9,625 bases of DNA from Poriferisodalis multihospitum (GTDB lineage Bacteria; Actinomycetota; Acidimicrobiia; Acidimicrobiales; Poriferisodalaceae), in assembly GCA_028278755.1 (NCBI GenBank), contig JAPYOI010000067.1, positions 1 to 9,625 on the forward strand, in the 5' to 3' direction. The notes below the pieces were generated by a model. That model worked only from the letters and a program-made list of their open reading frames with translations, did no database searches and was not told where the DNA came from. Every line of letters begins with the position of its first letter. Position 1 is the first letter of the stretch. Made by a program: the position numbers and the translations under genes. Below are positions 1 to 7,329 of this stretch, in pieces.

Positions 1-192
1 TTCGAGACTGAGCTGACGGCGCCGATGTTCGACGACGATCGCTCGATGGCGTGGATCAGCCGGAACGCCCCGATGCGGCGCCCCGGGCACGAACACGAAC
101 TGGACGGGGCGCTGCTGTTTCTGGCCAGCGACGCCAGCAGCTACGTAACCGGCAGTTCGCTCATGGTGGACGGGGGCTGGACCGCCCGATGA
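1..192 (+). CDS. Short-chain dehydrogenase/reductase (SDR), C-terminal fragment
   Basis: This is the last 63 residues of an NAD(P)-dependent Rossmann-fold oxidoreductase whose N-terminus, including the cofactor-binding glycine motif and the catalytic Ser-Tyr-Lys, lies outside the window. The frame is open from base 1 to the TGA at 190-192. The C-terminal signature of classical SDRs is clear: a P-M-R-R-P-G loop, then LFLASDASSYVTG and MVDGGW. This is the usual segment in which the substrate loop is followed by the last strand of the fold. FabG-like and other classical SDRs end this way, so the substrate cannot be told from this fragment. The next gene on the same strand begins 46 bp downstream. 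Confidence 0.9.
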   Translation, partial: FETELTAPMFDDDRSMAWISRNAPMRRPGHEHELDGALLFLASDASSYVTGSSLMVDGGWTAR

Positions 193-238
193 GCGCTGCC
201 CGCCGCCCCGATCAGCGTCGGCAGTGCGGGGGAGTTCT

Positions 239-826
239 GTGAGCCGGTCGGTTGCATCCGGGCTGCGCGTGGGCGCTGCTGCTCTGGCCGCAGCGCTCGG
301 CGGCGGCTGGTGGCTGGCGTCGGGCCGCTGGCGTCGAGCGTGGCGCGCCGACTCGCTGACCGGCGCCGCCACCCGCGACGGGGCGCTGCGCCACCTGCAC
401 ACCGAGCTGGCGCGCTCGACACGCACCGGCCGGATGGTCGGCGTGGCCTTCTGCGACATCGACGCCTTCAAGCAGGTGAACGATCAGCACGGCCACCTCG
501 CTGGCGACTTGGTGCTGGTCACCGTGGCGCAGTGCCTGCGCGATGCGGTCCGGCCGTCTGACGTGGTGGCCCGCGTCGGCGGCGACGAGTTCGTGGTGGT
601 GTGCGGCGGGCTGCGCGGCGCAGCCGACATGGAGATCGTCACCGAGCGCTTACAGGCATCGCTTACCCAAGCGCCTGCGCAGCGCGAGACCGGCGACCCT
701 TTGGCCGAGATGGGTGTCACCGTCAGCATCGGCAGCGCTGCCGGACGCGGCGGCGAGGCAACCGCCGGGGCCCTGCTGCACGCCGCCGATCGCTCGATGT
801 ACCGCCAGAAGGGCTGGCGGCCCTAG
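239..826 (+). CDS. Membrane-anchored GGDEF diguanylate cyclase
   Basis: The predicted enzyme makes cyclic di-GMP from two GTP. With the GTG start at 239 it has 195 residues. A hydrophobic Ala/Gly/Leu/Trp segment (about residues 6-28) should be a single membrane anchor, followed directly by a GGDEF domain. Visible landmarks are D-S-L-T-G at the domain start, CDIDAFKQVND with metal-binding aspartates (about D73/D75), RVGGDEF (GGDEF at 114-118), and a final AADRSMYRQKG. The inhibitory I-site RxxD (R105, D108) stands at the canonical distance before GGDEF, so product inhibition is expected. No sensor domain is present. The start at 239 is preferred because GGGGGAG (228-234) lies 4 nt upstream; an in-frame GTG at 224 would add five residues but has no good ribosome-binding site. 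Function is confident from the motifs; the input signal is unknown. Confidence 0.9.
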   Translation: MSRSVASGLRVGAAALAAALGGGWWLASGRWRRAWRADSLTGAATRDGALRHLHTELARSTRTGRMVGVAFCDIDAFKQVNDQHGHLAGDLVLVTVAQCLRDAVRPSDVVARVGGDEFVVVCGGLRGAADMEIVTERLQASLTQAPAQRETGDPLAEMGVTVSIGSAAGRGGEATAGALLHAADRSMYRQKGWRP

Positions 827-856
827 CGATCGGCCTCGTGCCAAGAGACGAGGAGC

Positions 857-3800
857 ATGCCAGCCGAGCTCATTCGTCCTCGATCACCATTGGTGTCACA
901 GCCAAGTGACACACTCACAGCCGTGACGAAGACGAGCGAATTGAGCGCCAACGACGCCCGTTTCGTCGACTTGGCAAGTGAGCTGCTCCATTGGCATGGC
1001 ACGAGTGCGCACGAGGACAACGTCAGGTCTGCCGTCCGCAAGTTCCTCGTTGGCACGGAGCTGACTGAGTTCTACGAAATCGAGTCAGAAGCCAGTCCCA
1101 ACCCGCAGCGCATCAAGCGACGGCGCGTCGATCTTGTTCTCGCTGATGCGTTCATCGAAGTCAAGACGCGGATCGGGACCGCCGCAGACGCGGCGACGCC
1201 CTTCCCCGATCATGTTGCGCAACTCGATGCGTACCTCGACTCGTCGCCGGATGTGAATCTCGGCGTGCTCACCGACGGACGTCACTGGATCCGAAGGACA
1301 ACCGGACAGTCGGAGGTACCCACTGCATATCCGTGGGCCTTCACGCTGCACGACCCCGGTGACGGTGTGGAACTCTACCGCTGGCTCAACGAGTACATAT
1401 TCAGCCGTCGACGAGCGAAATCAATCGACACAAGCACGGTCGGGTTGGAATTCGGCCCGGCCAGTCCCGTGTATGCGACTCACATCGAACTCATTCGGCG
1501 CCTGTTCGAGCAACACGGCCACGACCGCACCGTCGCGATCAAGTACGACCTCTGGCAGGAACTGCTGGAAGTTGCCTTGGGAGAAGTTGTCGGAACTGGG
1601 GCGACCGAATCCTTGCACAGCCTGTTCGTCCGGCATACCTACTTGGTGACCATGATCGGCATGATCACCCAGGCGACGTACGGCGTCGACATCGAGCAGC
1701 TGTCCTCACACGATCCGATGGATCTACTCGTCGGTCGTCGGTTCGCCGCGGACACCGGCCTCGTAGGCGTCATCGAGACGGATTTCTTCACATGGCTGGG
1801 CGAAGTCGATGGCGGTGTCGATGTCATCCGGGAGATGGCCGCGTGGACAGCCTCGTACGACTGGTCGACTGCCGAGCTGGGTATGGCGTCGACGCTGTAC
1901 CAGAGCGTCATCCCTGCTGCCGAGCGCGAGCAGCTTGGCGAGTACTACACGCCCGGCTGGCTCGCCGACGCCATGGTCCAGCAGGCCGTGACAGACCCGC
2001 TAGCGCAGCGAGTGCTCGATCCGGCGTGCGGCTCCGGAAGCTTTCTTGTCGCCGCGATTCGTCATTTGCTCGCAGCAGCTCACGGGGAGAACTTGACTCC
2101 GTCAGAGACCTTGGACAAGTTGCGCCGCAACGTTGTCGGTGTGGATGTGCACCCGGTTGCTGTCCATCTCGCACGGTCCGAATGGGTACTCGCTTCGCTG
2201 GATGTCATCGCGGGCGCAGCTGATCGGCCCGACTTCACGCCGTCCGTCTATCTGGGAGACTCTCTGCAGCTACTGACCAAGGCGGATCAGCTGCTGGGTC
2301 GTGCCGAGGTCAGCATTGGAGTGACCGGCGATCCGTTGCGCCGCGAATTGCGCTTCCCCCGCTCGTTGATCGAGCGCCCTGAGACGTTCGATTCGGCGAT
2401 GGAGCGAGTGGCCGAGCAGGTTCGAATTGGCGGTGATCCCCGCCAGGCACTCATTGACGCTGGGATTCCTGACGCAGAGCGCGACGCGCTGGCGCCGGCG
2501 CTCGACCTCTTGGAAGCGCTGCACACGGAAGGGCGCGACCACATCTGGAGCTACTACACACGCAACGTCGTGCGTCCTCTCGTGCTCGCTGAGGAGACCG
2601 TCGATGTCGTCATCGGGAATCCGCCCTGGATCACGTACAACCAGACCGTGGACCGCCTCGGTGAGCGGCTCAAGGAACTCAGCGTCGGGTACGGCATTTG
2701 GAAGGGTGCCCAGTTCGCCACCAATGCCGACTTGGCTGCCCTGTTCTTCACTCGATGTGCCGACCTCTATCTCGCTTCTGGCGGCATCTGCGCGATGGTC
2801 ATGCCGCACTCCGCCTTGGCGCAGGGCCACTACGCGAAGTGGCGGACCGGACGGTGGGCCAAGCCCGACGCTCCGCTCAACATGAACCTCGCGCATTCGC
2901 CTCCGTGGGACTTGGAGACGCTCGACCCGAATGACTTCTTTCCGGTTCCCGCCTGCGTGGTGTACGGCAGTCGGACCGAGGCAGGCAGCGCGCTCCCCTC
3001 CGAGGTGGTGCAGTGGATTGGCGAGCCGGGCACAGATGAAGTCGAGCGCGTCGTGTCTCGACTCGCATACAGCGACGGATTTCGATCGCCGTACGCGAGC
3101 CGAGTGCGCAACGGGGCGACAGTCTTCCCGCGTCGGCTCTTCTTCGTTGAGGAAGCGCCGCTCGCAGGTCCAGTGACGGCGGCCGGAACCATTCGCGTGC
3201 GGCCTCATCGCGACCTCTTGGGTGATCCGCCGTGGCGTTCCCTCGATCTCGCCGACATCGAGCCCCACACCGTGGAACTCGACTATCTGCATGAGGTCGC
3301 CCTCGGTGCGAGCATCGCCCCGTACCTGTTCATGCGTACCTTCCCGGCACTCCTGCCGGTCTCATCTGCCGGCCAGCTGCAGCGGGCGCCGACCGATGCG
3401 TCTCGCATCGACCCCGCATCGCTCTTGCCGCGCATGCGGGAGCGCTGGGCCTACGTCTCAGAGATCTGGGAAGAGCACCGAAATCGAACCTTGGCGGATC
3501 GCCTCGACCATGTGCGTGCTCTGACGGCGCAGTTGGATTGGAGAGCAGGCGTCGAGGCAGACCAAGCCGTGAGACTGGTGTACGCATCTTCGGGGCATCC
3601 GACGGCCGCGATTTGCGACGATCCCGACGTCATCGTCGAGAACTCCCTCTATTGGACAGCTACGACGACTCGTGATGAGGCCCTGTACCTGTGCGGCATC
3701 ATCAACTCGCGCTCCCTGCGTGATCGCGTGGCGCCGTACATGCCGCGGGGCCAATACGGCCCTCGACACCTGCATACGCACCTGTGGAAGTTGCCCATTC

Positions 3801-4021
3801 CGTCCTACGCCGCAACCCAGGACACGCACATTGAACTGTCCCGGACCGCGGCTGATGCGGCGAATGAGGCAGCACGACAAGTGGCACGTGAGTGCGAGCG
3901 CCGTGGCGTGGCGACGCTGACGACTCAGACGGCACGCAGGACGGTTCGGGATTGGCTGGCGATGTCCGAAGAAGGTGCAGCTGTCGAAGAAGCCGTCGGG
4001 CGTGTACTCGACGGCAACTGA
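857..4021 (+). CDS. Type IIG-like restriction-modification enzyme (nuclease + N6-adenine methylase)
   Basis: A single 1054-residue chain that probably both methylates and cleaves DNA as a defence enzyme. Residues about 30-165 resemble the N-terminal nuclease domain of type I HsdR subunits: D92, then E101-V-K103 (PD-(D/E)XK core), then Q122-x3-Y126. The methylase follows: G-E-Y-Y-T-P (361-366), SAM motif I DPACGSGSF (388-396), GVDVHP (428-433) and catalytic motif IV N-P-P-W (588-591), the form used by amino-methyltransferases on adenine. About residues 710-1000 should hold target recognition, and the end (CGIINS, then MPRGQYG) resembles type IIG C-termini. No separate S or R subunit is nearby. 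Sampled GC is lower than in flanking genes, suggesting acquisition. The start is uncertain: ATG 857 has AGGAG only 1 nt upstream; in-frame GTGs at 893 and 923 would also keep all domains. The target sequence cannot be predicted. Confidence 0.88.
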   Translation: MPAELIRPRSPLVSQPSDTLTAVTKTSELSANDARFVDLASELLHWHGTSAHEDNVRSAVRKFLVGTELTEFYEIESEASPNPQRIKRRRVDLVLADAFIEVKTRIGTAADAATPFPDHVAQLDAYLDSSPDVNLGVLTDGRHWIRRTTGQSEVPTAYPWAFTLHDPGDGVELYRWLNEYIFSRRRAKSIDTSTVGLEFGPASPVYATHIELIRRLFEQHGHDRTVAIKYDLWQELLEVALGEVVGTGATESLHSLFVRHTYLVTMIGMITQATYGVDIEQLSSHDPMDLLVGRRFAADTGLVGVIETDFFTWLGEVDGGVDVIREMAAWTASYDWSTAELGMASTLYQSVIPAAEREQLGEYYTPGWLADAMVQQAVTDPLAQRVLDPACGSGSFLVAAIRHLLAAAHGENLTPSETLDKLRRNVVGVDVHPVAVHLARSEWVLASLDVIAGAADRPDFTPSVYLGDSLQLLTKADQLLGRAEVSIGVTGDPLRRELRFPRSLIERPETFDSAMERVAEQVRIGGDPRQALIDAGIPDAERDALAPALDLLEALHTEGRDHIWSYYTRNVVRPLVLAEETVDVVIGNPPWITYNQTVDRLGERLKELSVGYGIWKGAQFATNADLAALFFTRCADLYLASGGICAMVMPHSALAQGHYAKWRTGRWAKPDAPLNMNLAHSPPWDLETLDPNDFFPVPACVVYGSRTEAGSALPSEVVQWIGEPGTDEVERVVSRLAYSDGFRSPYASRVRNGATVFPRRLFFVEEAPLAGPVTAAGTIRVRPHRDLLGDPPWRSLDLADIEPHTVELDYLHEVALGASIAPYLFMRTFPALLPVSSAGQLQRAPTDASRIDPASLLPRMRERWAYVSEIWEEHRNRTLADRLDHVRALTAQLDWRAGVEADQAVRLVYASSGHPTAAICDDPDVIVENSLYWTATTTRDEALYLCGIINSRSLRDRVAPYMPRGQYGPRHLHTHLWKLPIPSYAATQDTHIELSRTAADAANEAARQVARECERRGVATLTTQTARRTVRDWLAMSEEGAAVEEAVGRVLDGN
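893..912 (+). promoter_or_regulatory. Perfect inverted repeat GTGTCAC-N6-GTGACAC at the 5' end of the restriction-modification gene
   Basis: Positions 893-899 (GTGTCAC) and 906-912 (GTGACAC) are exact reverse complements separated by six bases. The dyad lies inside the longest version of the restriction-modification reading frame but 10 nt upstream of its alternative GTG start at 923. It could be an operator for a regulator of the gene, or an mRNA hairpin limiting translation. A third GTGAC sits at 923-927, overlapping that start. Restriction genes are often tightly controlled, but no regulator gene is visible here, so the role is inferred from position and symmetry only. Confidence 0.4.
3992..4015 (+). 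terminator. Stem-loop at the end of the restriction-modification gene
   Basis: GCCGTCG (3992-3998) pairs exactly with CGACGGC (4009-4015), and the stem can extend by a G-U and a G-C pair to a six-base loop. It ends just before the stop codon of the restriction-modification gene, 18 bp before the end of the convergent gene at 4034. There is no T-tract, so it is at best a weak or factor-assisted terminator and may simply be coding sequence. Confidence 0.25.
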
Positions 4022-4033
4022 GTATTCCCTGAT

Positions 4034-4573
4034 TCAGCCGCCGGGCGAGCCGAGTGCAGGCGTGCCTTCGAAGTTGCCCGGGTCGTCGGCTGTGGGCAGC
4101 ACCGGGCGTGCCCGCCAGTCCATGGCCTCTTCGACGCCGTCGATGACGTTCGACCACTCCCCGGCATTCCAGCCTTGGGCCGCGCCGAGCACGCTGGCGT
4201 CCTGGGCGAGATGCACGAGGGCGGGCAGCCGTTCGAGTCCCAGCGATCGAACGAACTCGCGCTCGGGGTCGAGCAGCACGAAATGCTCGTCGGCAAAGCG
4301 GCCCAGGAAGCTGCGGGCGCCGTGCGCATCGCTGCACACCACGAATGCGCAGCGCACGTCGGCTTCCTCGTACACTAGGAACAGGCGCGATGCAGTAGGC
4401 AGGATCCAGCCGCTCTGGTGCGTGTAGGGGTCGATGACGACGCCCATCAGGTTGAACACCACCAGCCATTCGGCCAGCGTGTGGGTGTGGCCGGTGAGCG
4501 TCTCGAGCTTGATGTCGGTGGACGGCGCGTCAAGCACGGCAGGCAAACTAGCGCTCCCGGTGGGCGCGGCCAC
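4034..4573 (-). CDS. Thioredoxin-fold (TlpA/peroxiredoxin-like) protein lacking CxxC
   Basis: The 179-residue product has the layout of the AhpC/TSA-TlpA branch of the thioredoxin fold: an A-P-x-x-D-I-x-L-x-T-L-x-G lead-in (about 16-28), a core strand LVVFNLMG (37-44), and the L-P-A cis-proline loop (P117) followed by a strand. The expected redox site just after the first strand is absent: residues 44-60 contain no cysteine, and the only cysteines are C75 and C80. It is therefore unlikely to be an ordinary disulfide reductase; a binding or structural role is possible. No signal peptide is apparent. The outer GTG start at 4573 has no clear ribosome-binding site, whereas TTG at 4546 (residue 10) has GGGAG (4554-4558) 7 nt upstream and is a strong alternative. 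It converges on the restriction-modification gene with 12 bp between stops, and may be cotranscribed after the eIF2B-like gene. Confidence 0.6.
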   Translation of the reverse strand: MAAPTGSASLPAVLDAPSTDIKLETLTGHTHTLAEWLVVFNLMGVVIDPYTHQSGWILPTASRLFLVYEEADVRCAFVVCSDAHGARSFLGRFADEHFVLLDPEREFVRSLGLERLPALVHLAQDASVLGAAQGWNAGEWSNVIDGVEEAMDWRARPVLPTADDPGNFEGTPALGSPGG

Positions 4574-4615
4574 GGTTCATGCGCCGATGCGCCCAGCTGT
4601 CACCCGACTGTCGTC

Positions 4616-4641
4616 CGGCTCGCCTGCGATCGGCTCGCCTG
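4616..4641. repeat. Short direct repeat upstream of the thioredoxin-fold gene
   Basis: The 11-base string CGGCTCGCCTG occurs at 4616-4626 and again at 4631-4641 (15-bp period). It lies in the 92-bp gap between two minus-strand genes, where a promoter or operator for the downstream thioredoxin-fold gene could be. Nothing else stands out in this gap. Its small size makes chance or minor slippage possible. Confidence 0.3.
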
Positions 4642-4665
4642 TCGCAACACCGAGTCTTGTGGATT

Positions 4666-5457
4666 TCAGATCGGCGGGCGCAGCAGCTCGGCGGCAAGGG
4701 GGCAGTCGGCCCGCTGCCAGCCGGTGGCCGGTTCGATGCCGCCCGGACCCACGACGTGACTGAACAGACCAATCGGCACGATCTCCTCGTCGCATTCCCA
4801 CGGCTCGTCGGCCACGGAGCCCGCGGCGGCCTCGAAGAGCGGCTGCGGCAGTGCACGTCCCTGCCCGACGATGCACCAGACCTCCACGCCCGACACGTAT
4901 CCGACCGCAGCGGCGGCATGGGAACCGCCGGCTGCGATCACAGCTTCGGGACCGGCGGCGGCAGCTTCCACCAGGATCACCTCTGCGGTCGAGCACGCAG
5001 CCGCCAAGCCGGCGAGCGGCACGTCGGTCACCTCGCAGCCTTCGCCGGAAAGTCGCCGGGCCAGTCCGGCGCCCTCGCCGTAGGCGTCGATGATGCGCAC
5101 CTCGATGTCGGCGCGTCGGCCCAGTCCCTCAGCGGCAAGGTCGGGCCAACCCAGCAGGCACACCGTGGCGCCCTCGGGCAGCGCAACGGCGGCGCGGTCG
5201 GCAGTGGCATCGGCTCGCAGCTCGGCAGCGAACTCGTGTGCCGCCCGGTACGGCTGCGACGAGGTGCACACCCGCGCTGCCATCGACCACAGCGCGCCGG
5301 CGATCGGATACTTATCGAGGATGCGACGGCACACCGTGACCAGCTCGAGCGGGTCCGAAGCGAGCGCGCCCAGCGCCGATGCGGCCTCGCGTACCAGCAC
5401 GTCCTGCGACAGGTCGCCCGCACGCGCCACATAGCGCAGATGCTCCATCGGGTGCAC
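4666..5457 (-). CDS. eIF2B / MtnA / ribose-1,5-bisphosphate isomerase-like protein
   Basis: The 263-residue product has a helical N-terminal part (about 1-90) and a Rossmann-like C-terminal part (about 95-250). The segment from 158 to 208 follows the pattern of the eIF2B-alpha/MtnA/R15P isomerase superfamily: a hydrophobic strand ending in an acidic residue (VILVEA, 160-165), a Gly-Gly-Ser-His turn where the family usually has a Gly-Thr (177-180), an Ala-rich helix, and a V-W-C-I-V strand followed by G-Q-G-R-A-L-P. Bacterial members are mostly sugar-phosphate isomerases, but key catalytic residues cannot be assigned with confidence here, so no reaction is proposed. The start is GTG 5457 or ATG 5448; neither has a convincing ribosome-binding site. 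It lies 113 bp downstream of the dehydrogenase gene and ahead of the thioredoxin-fold gene on the same strand. An uncharacterised actinobacterial family is the alternative. Confidence 0.5.
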   Translation of the reverse strand: MHPMEHLRYVARAGDLSQDVLVREAASALGALASDPLELVTVCRRILDKYPIAGALWSMAARVCTSSQPYRAAHEFAAELRADATADRAAVALPEGATVCLLGWPDLAAEGLGRRADIEVRIIDAYGEGAGLARRLSGEGCEVTDVPLAGLAAACSTAEVILVEAAAAGPEAVIAAGGSHAAAAVGYVSGVEVWCIVGQGRALPQPLFEAAAGSVADEPWECDEEIVPIGLFSHVVGPGGIEPATGWQRADCPLAAELLRPPI

Positions 5458-5533
5458 GCGCCGAAGCTATCCCGTGCCCGTCAGTCCTTGTTCCCTCAGT
5501 TTCGTGCAGGCAGTGCGATTCTGTGTGCGGAAA

Positions 5534-5550
5534 TGCCGACGTCGGCGGCA
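5534..5550 (-). terminator. Palindromic stem-loop after the acyl-CoA dehydrogenase gene
   Basis: A perfect 12-bp palindrome, GCCGACGTCGGC, spans 5535-5546. On the minus strand, downstream of the dehydrogenase stop at 5571, the wider TGCCG...CGGCA stem is followed by TTT, which suits a weak intrinsic terminator. The palindrome could instead be a protein-binding site for the eIF2B-like gene that starts at 5457. The rest of the 113-bp gap shows nothing else convincing. Confidence 0.35.
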
Positions 5551-5570
5551 CATTTGCGCAGAAAACGGAG

Positions 5571-7169
5571 TCAGGCCTTCTGGGTTTGAAGCCGGCGTGC
5601 AATCACCTTGAGGCACAGCGTCTCATCCGCGCCTTCGAAGATCGACAGCACCCGGGCGTCCACGAACAGCCGGCTCACCGTGTATTCCTCGGCGAAGCCG
5701 AACCCGCCGTGGAGCTGCTGGGCCTCGCGGGTCACCCACTCGGCGGCCTTGCAGACGTACGCCTTGATCATCGACGCCTCGAGCGCGCCATCGCCCCGCG
5801 CCATCATGCGGGCCACCTCGTAGCTGTACTGGCGGGCGGCGGCGATGATCGCCGCCATGCGGCCCAGCTTCGCCTGCGTCAGCTGGTACTCAGCGATCGG
5901 CTGGCCGAACACCTTGCGCTCGTCGGCGTAGGTGCGGGCCTCGTCATAGGCCGCCTGCATCACGCCCACCGCCCGGGCCGCAGTCTGCAGCCGCCCGTTC
6001 TCGAAACCGGCCATCTGCAGGTAGAAGCCCTGCCCGATGCCGTCGTCGCCGCCGATGAGGTTCTCCGCGGGAACGAACCAGTCGTCGAAGGCGATCTCGA
6101 AGCTGTGCATGCCCCGGTAGCCCAGCGTGGCGATGGCCCGTCCCTCGATGGTGCCGCCCCGCTCGTCGGTGAACCGGAAGTCGTGGCCCTCCGACTGGGG
6201 CTTCGGAACGATGAACAGGCTGAGGCCACGGTGGGCCTTGCGCCGGTCTGGATCGGTGCGGGCCAGCAGCATCAGCACGTCGGCCCGGCCGGCGAAGGTG
6301 CACCACGTCTTGGTGCCCGAGATCAGCCAGCCGCCCTCGGTGGGCGATGCCGACACGACCAGGTTGGCCACGTCGCTGCCGTAGTCGGGCTCGGTCACGG
6401 CGACCGCCACCATGGTCTCGCCGGTGGCGATCTGGGGAAACCAGTGCTTCTTCTGCTCCTCGGTGCCACCGCGCTCCAGTGCCCGGGTGAGGATCTCAGG
6501 CCGGGTGATGAGCGAGCCGCCCGCACCCAGCGATGCCCGCGACAGCTCCTCGGTGGCGATGACCATGCCGAGGTAGTCGCTCTCGGAGCCGGACGCGAAC
6601 CCGCCGTATTCCTCGGGCACCGACAGGCCGAAGCAGCCCAGCGCGGCCAGCCCACCGATGATGTCTTCGGGGATGTCGGTGTCGCCCCGGTGGATGTGCT
6701 CGGCGGCCGGAGCGATCTTGTCCTCGCCGAAGCGACGGAAGGTCTCCGCCACGAGCTCGAAGTCGTCGTCGAGGTGGCTGGGTGCGTCGAGGCCGGCCAG
6801 CGCGGCCACGTAGGCCGGGTCGCGGTAGGCGGCTACGAAGTCGCGAGCGCCGTCGAGGGCGCCGGGCGCGAGACCCCACTGGGCCTCTCGGGCGAACAGC
6901 CGAGCGTGGAATTCTCCGAGGGCGTCGGCGATGAACCCGCAGGCGAGCCGAGCTTCGGCATCGCCCAGCGCACCCCACGCGACAAGCGAATCGCAGATGC
7001 GCAGCGCTGACGCCGTGTGGGCCAAGTCGTACAGGAAGCACTGGTGGTGGTCGCCCATGCCGACCGCATGGCTGCACGCACGGCTCAACGCGGCGTTGCC
7101 CACCGCCAGCGCATCGGCCGCCGCCTGTATATCCGGCTCGGTCACAGCAAGGCCAGCGTCGGCAGTCAT
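5571..7169 (-). CDS. mcd: Acyl-CoA dehydrogenase, probably (2S)-methylsuccinyl-CoA dehydrogenase
   Basis: A 532-residue FAD flavoprotein that should oxidise an acyl-CoA to its 2,3-enoyl form. Both acyl-CoA dehydrogenase signatures are present: VAVTEPDYGSDVAN in the middle domain and QLHGGFGFAEEY near the end. The catalytic glutamate is retained in the terminal I-F-E-G motif (E512). It is about 140-150 residues longer than ordinary acyl-CoA dehydrogenases because of a helical N-terminal extension (about 1-150, with LYDLAHTASAL and GFIADALGEFHARLFAREAQ). Methylsuccinyl-CoA dehydrogenases of the ethylmalonyl-CoA pathway have such an extension. The divergent neighbour looks like mesaconyl-CoA hydratase, which would act on this enzyme's product, strengthening the call. 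The ATG start at 7169 has GGGGACGAG immediately upstream. The enzyme class is certain; the substrate is inferred from length and neighbour. Confidence 0.8.
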   Translation of the reverse strand: MTADAGLAVTEPDIQAAADALAVGNAALSRACSHAVGMGDHHQCFLYDLAHTASALRICDSLVAWGALGDAEARLACGFIADALGEFHARLFAREAQWGLAPGALDGARDFVAAYRDPAYVAALAGLDAPSHLDDDFELVAETFRRFGEDKIAPAAEHIHRGDTDIPEDIIGGLAALGCFGLSVPEEYGGFASGSESDYLGMVIATEELSRASLGAGGSLITRPEILTRALERGGTEEQKKHWFPQIATGETMVAVAVTEPDYGSDVANLVVSASPTEGGWLISGTKTWCTFAGRADVLMLLARTDPDRRKAHRGLSLFIVPKPQSEGHDFRFTDERGGTIEGRAIATLGYRGMHSFEIAFDDWFVPAENLIGGDDGIGQGFYLQMAGFENGRLQTAARAVGVMQAAYDEARTYADERKVFGQPIAEYQLTQAKLGRMAAIIAAARQYSYEVARMMARGDGALEASMIKAYVCKAAEWVTREAQQLHGGFGFAEEYTVSRLFVDARVLSIFEGADETLCLKVIARRLQTQKA

Positions 7170-7329
7170 CTCGTCCCCGTCGTCGTCACAGCCGCACAGG
7201 CTAAAGCCCGCTTCTGCGCGCGGCCCGGGCAGTGACGGGGCTGGGTCCGGTCAGCGAGGACGTTGCGCCGTACGATGACTCGACCCTTGCTCCAGCACCA
7301 CTGCTCCAGACCACCGCACGGAGGTTCCT
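7170..7329. promoter_or_regulatory. Divergent intergenic region between mcd-like and mch-like genes
   Basis: These 160 bp separate the two divergent pathway genes and must hold both promoters. For the rightward gene, GGAGG at 7320-7324 is a strong ribosome-binding site 5 nt before the GTG start, and TACGAT (7271-7276) fits a -10 element, though no good -35 element stands 17 bp upstream. For the leftward gene, a TAGCCT-like -10 is visible near 7196-7201 on the minus strand, also without a clear -35. No strong palindrome is apparent. Shared control of both genes is plausible but not shown. Confidence 0.45.

Noticed and set aside
827..856. Integration site for the restriction-modification gene
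   Set aside because: No direct repeats, tRNA end, integrase or transposase were found in the short spacers at 827-856 and 4022-4033.
2270..3292. Minus-strand open frame (340 codons) inside the restriction-modification gene
   Set aside because: It lies antisense across the methylase catalytic motif region, has no domain pattern, and the plus-strand frame carries clear family motifs throughout.
4579..5589. Plus-strand open frame (336 codons) opposite the eIF2B-like gene
   Set aside because: Composition is Arg/Gly/His-rich without motifs, and it overlaps two minus-strand genes and their gap; GC-rich DNA keeps such frames open.
5379..7010. Long plus-strand open frame (543 codons) opposite the acyl-CoA dehydrogenase
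   Set aside because: It is antisense to a gene with complete family signatures. Its own translation is low-complexity, rich in His/Arg/Gly, with no recognisable domain, as expected from a GC-rich shadow frame.
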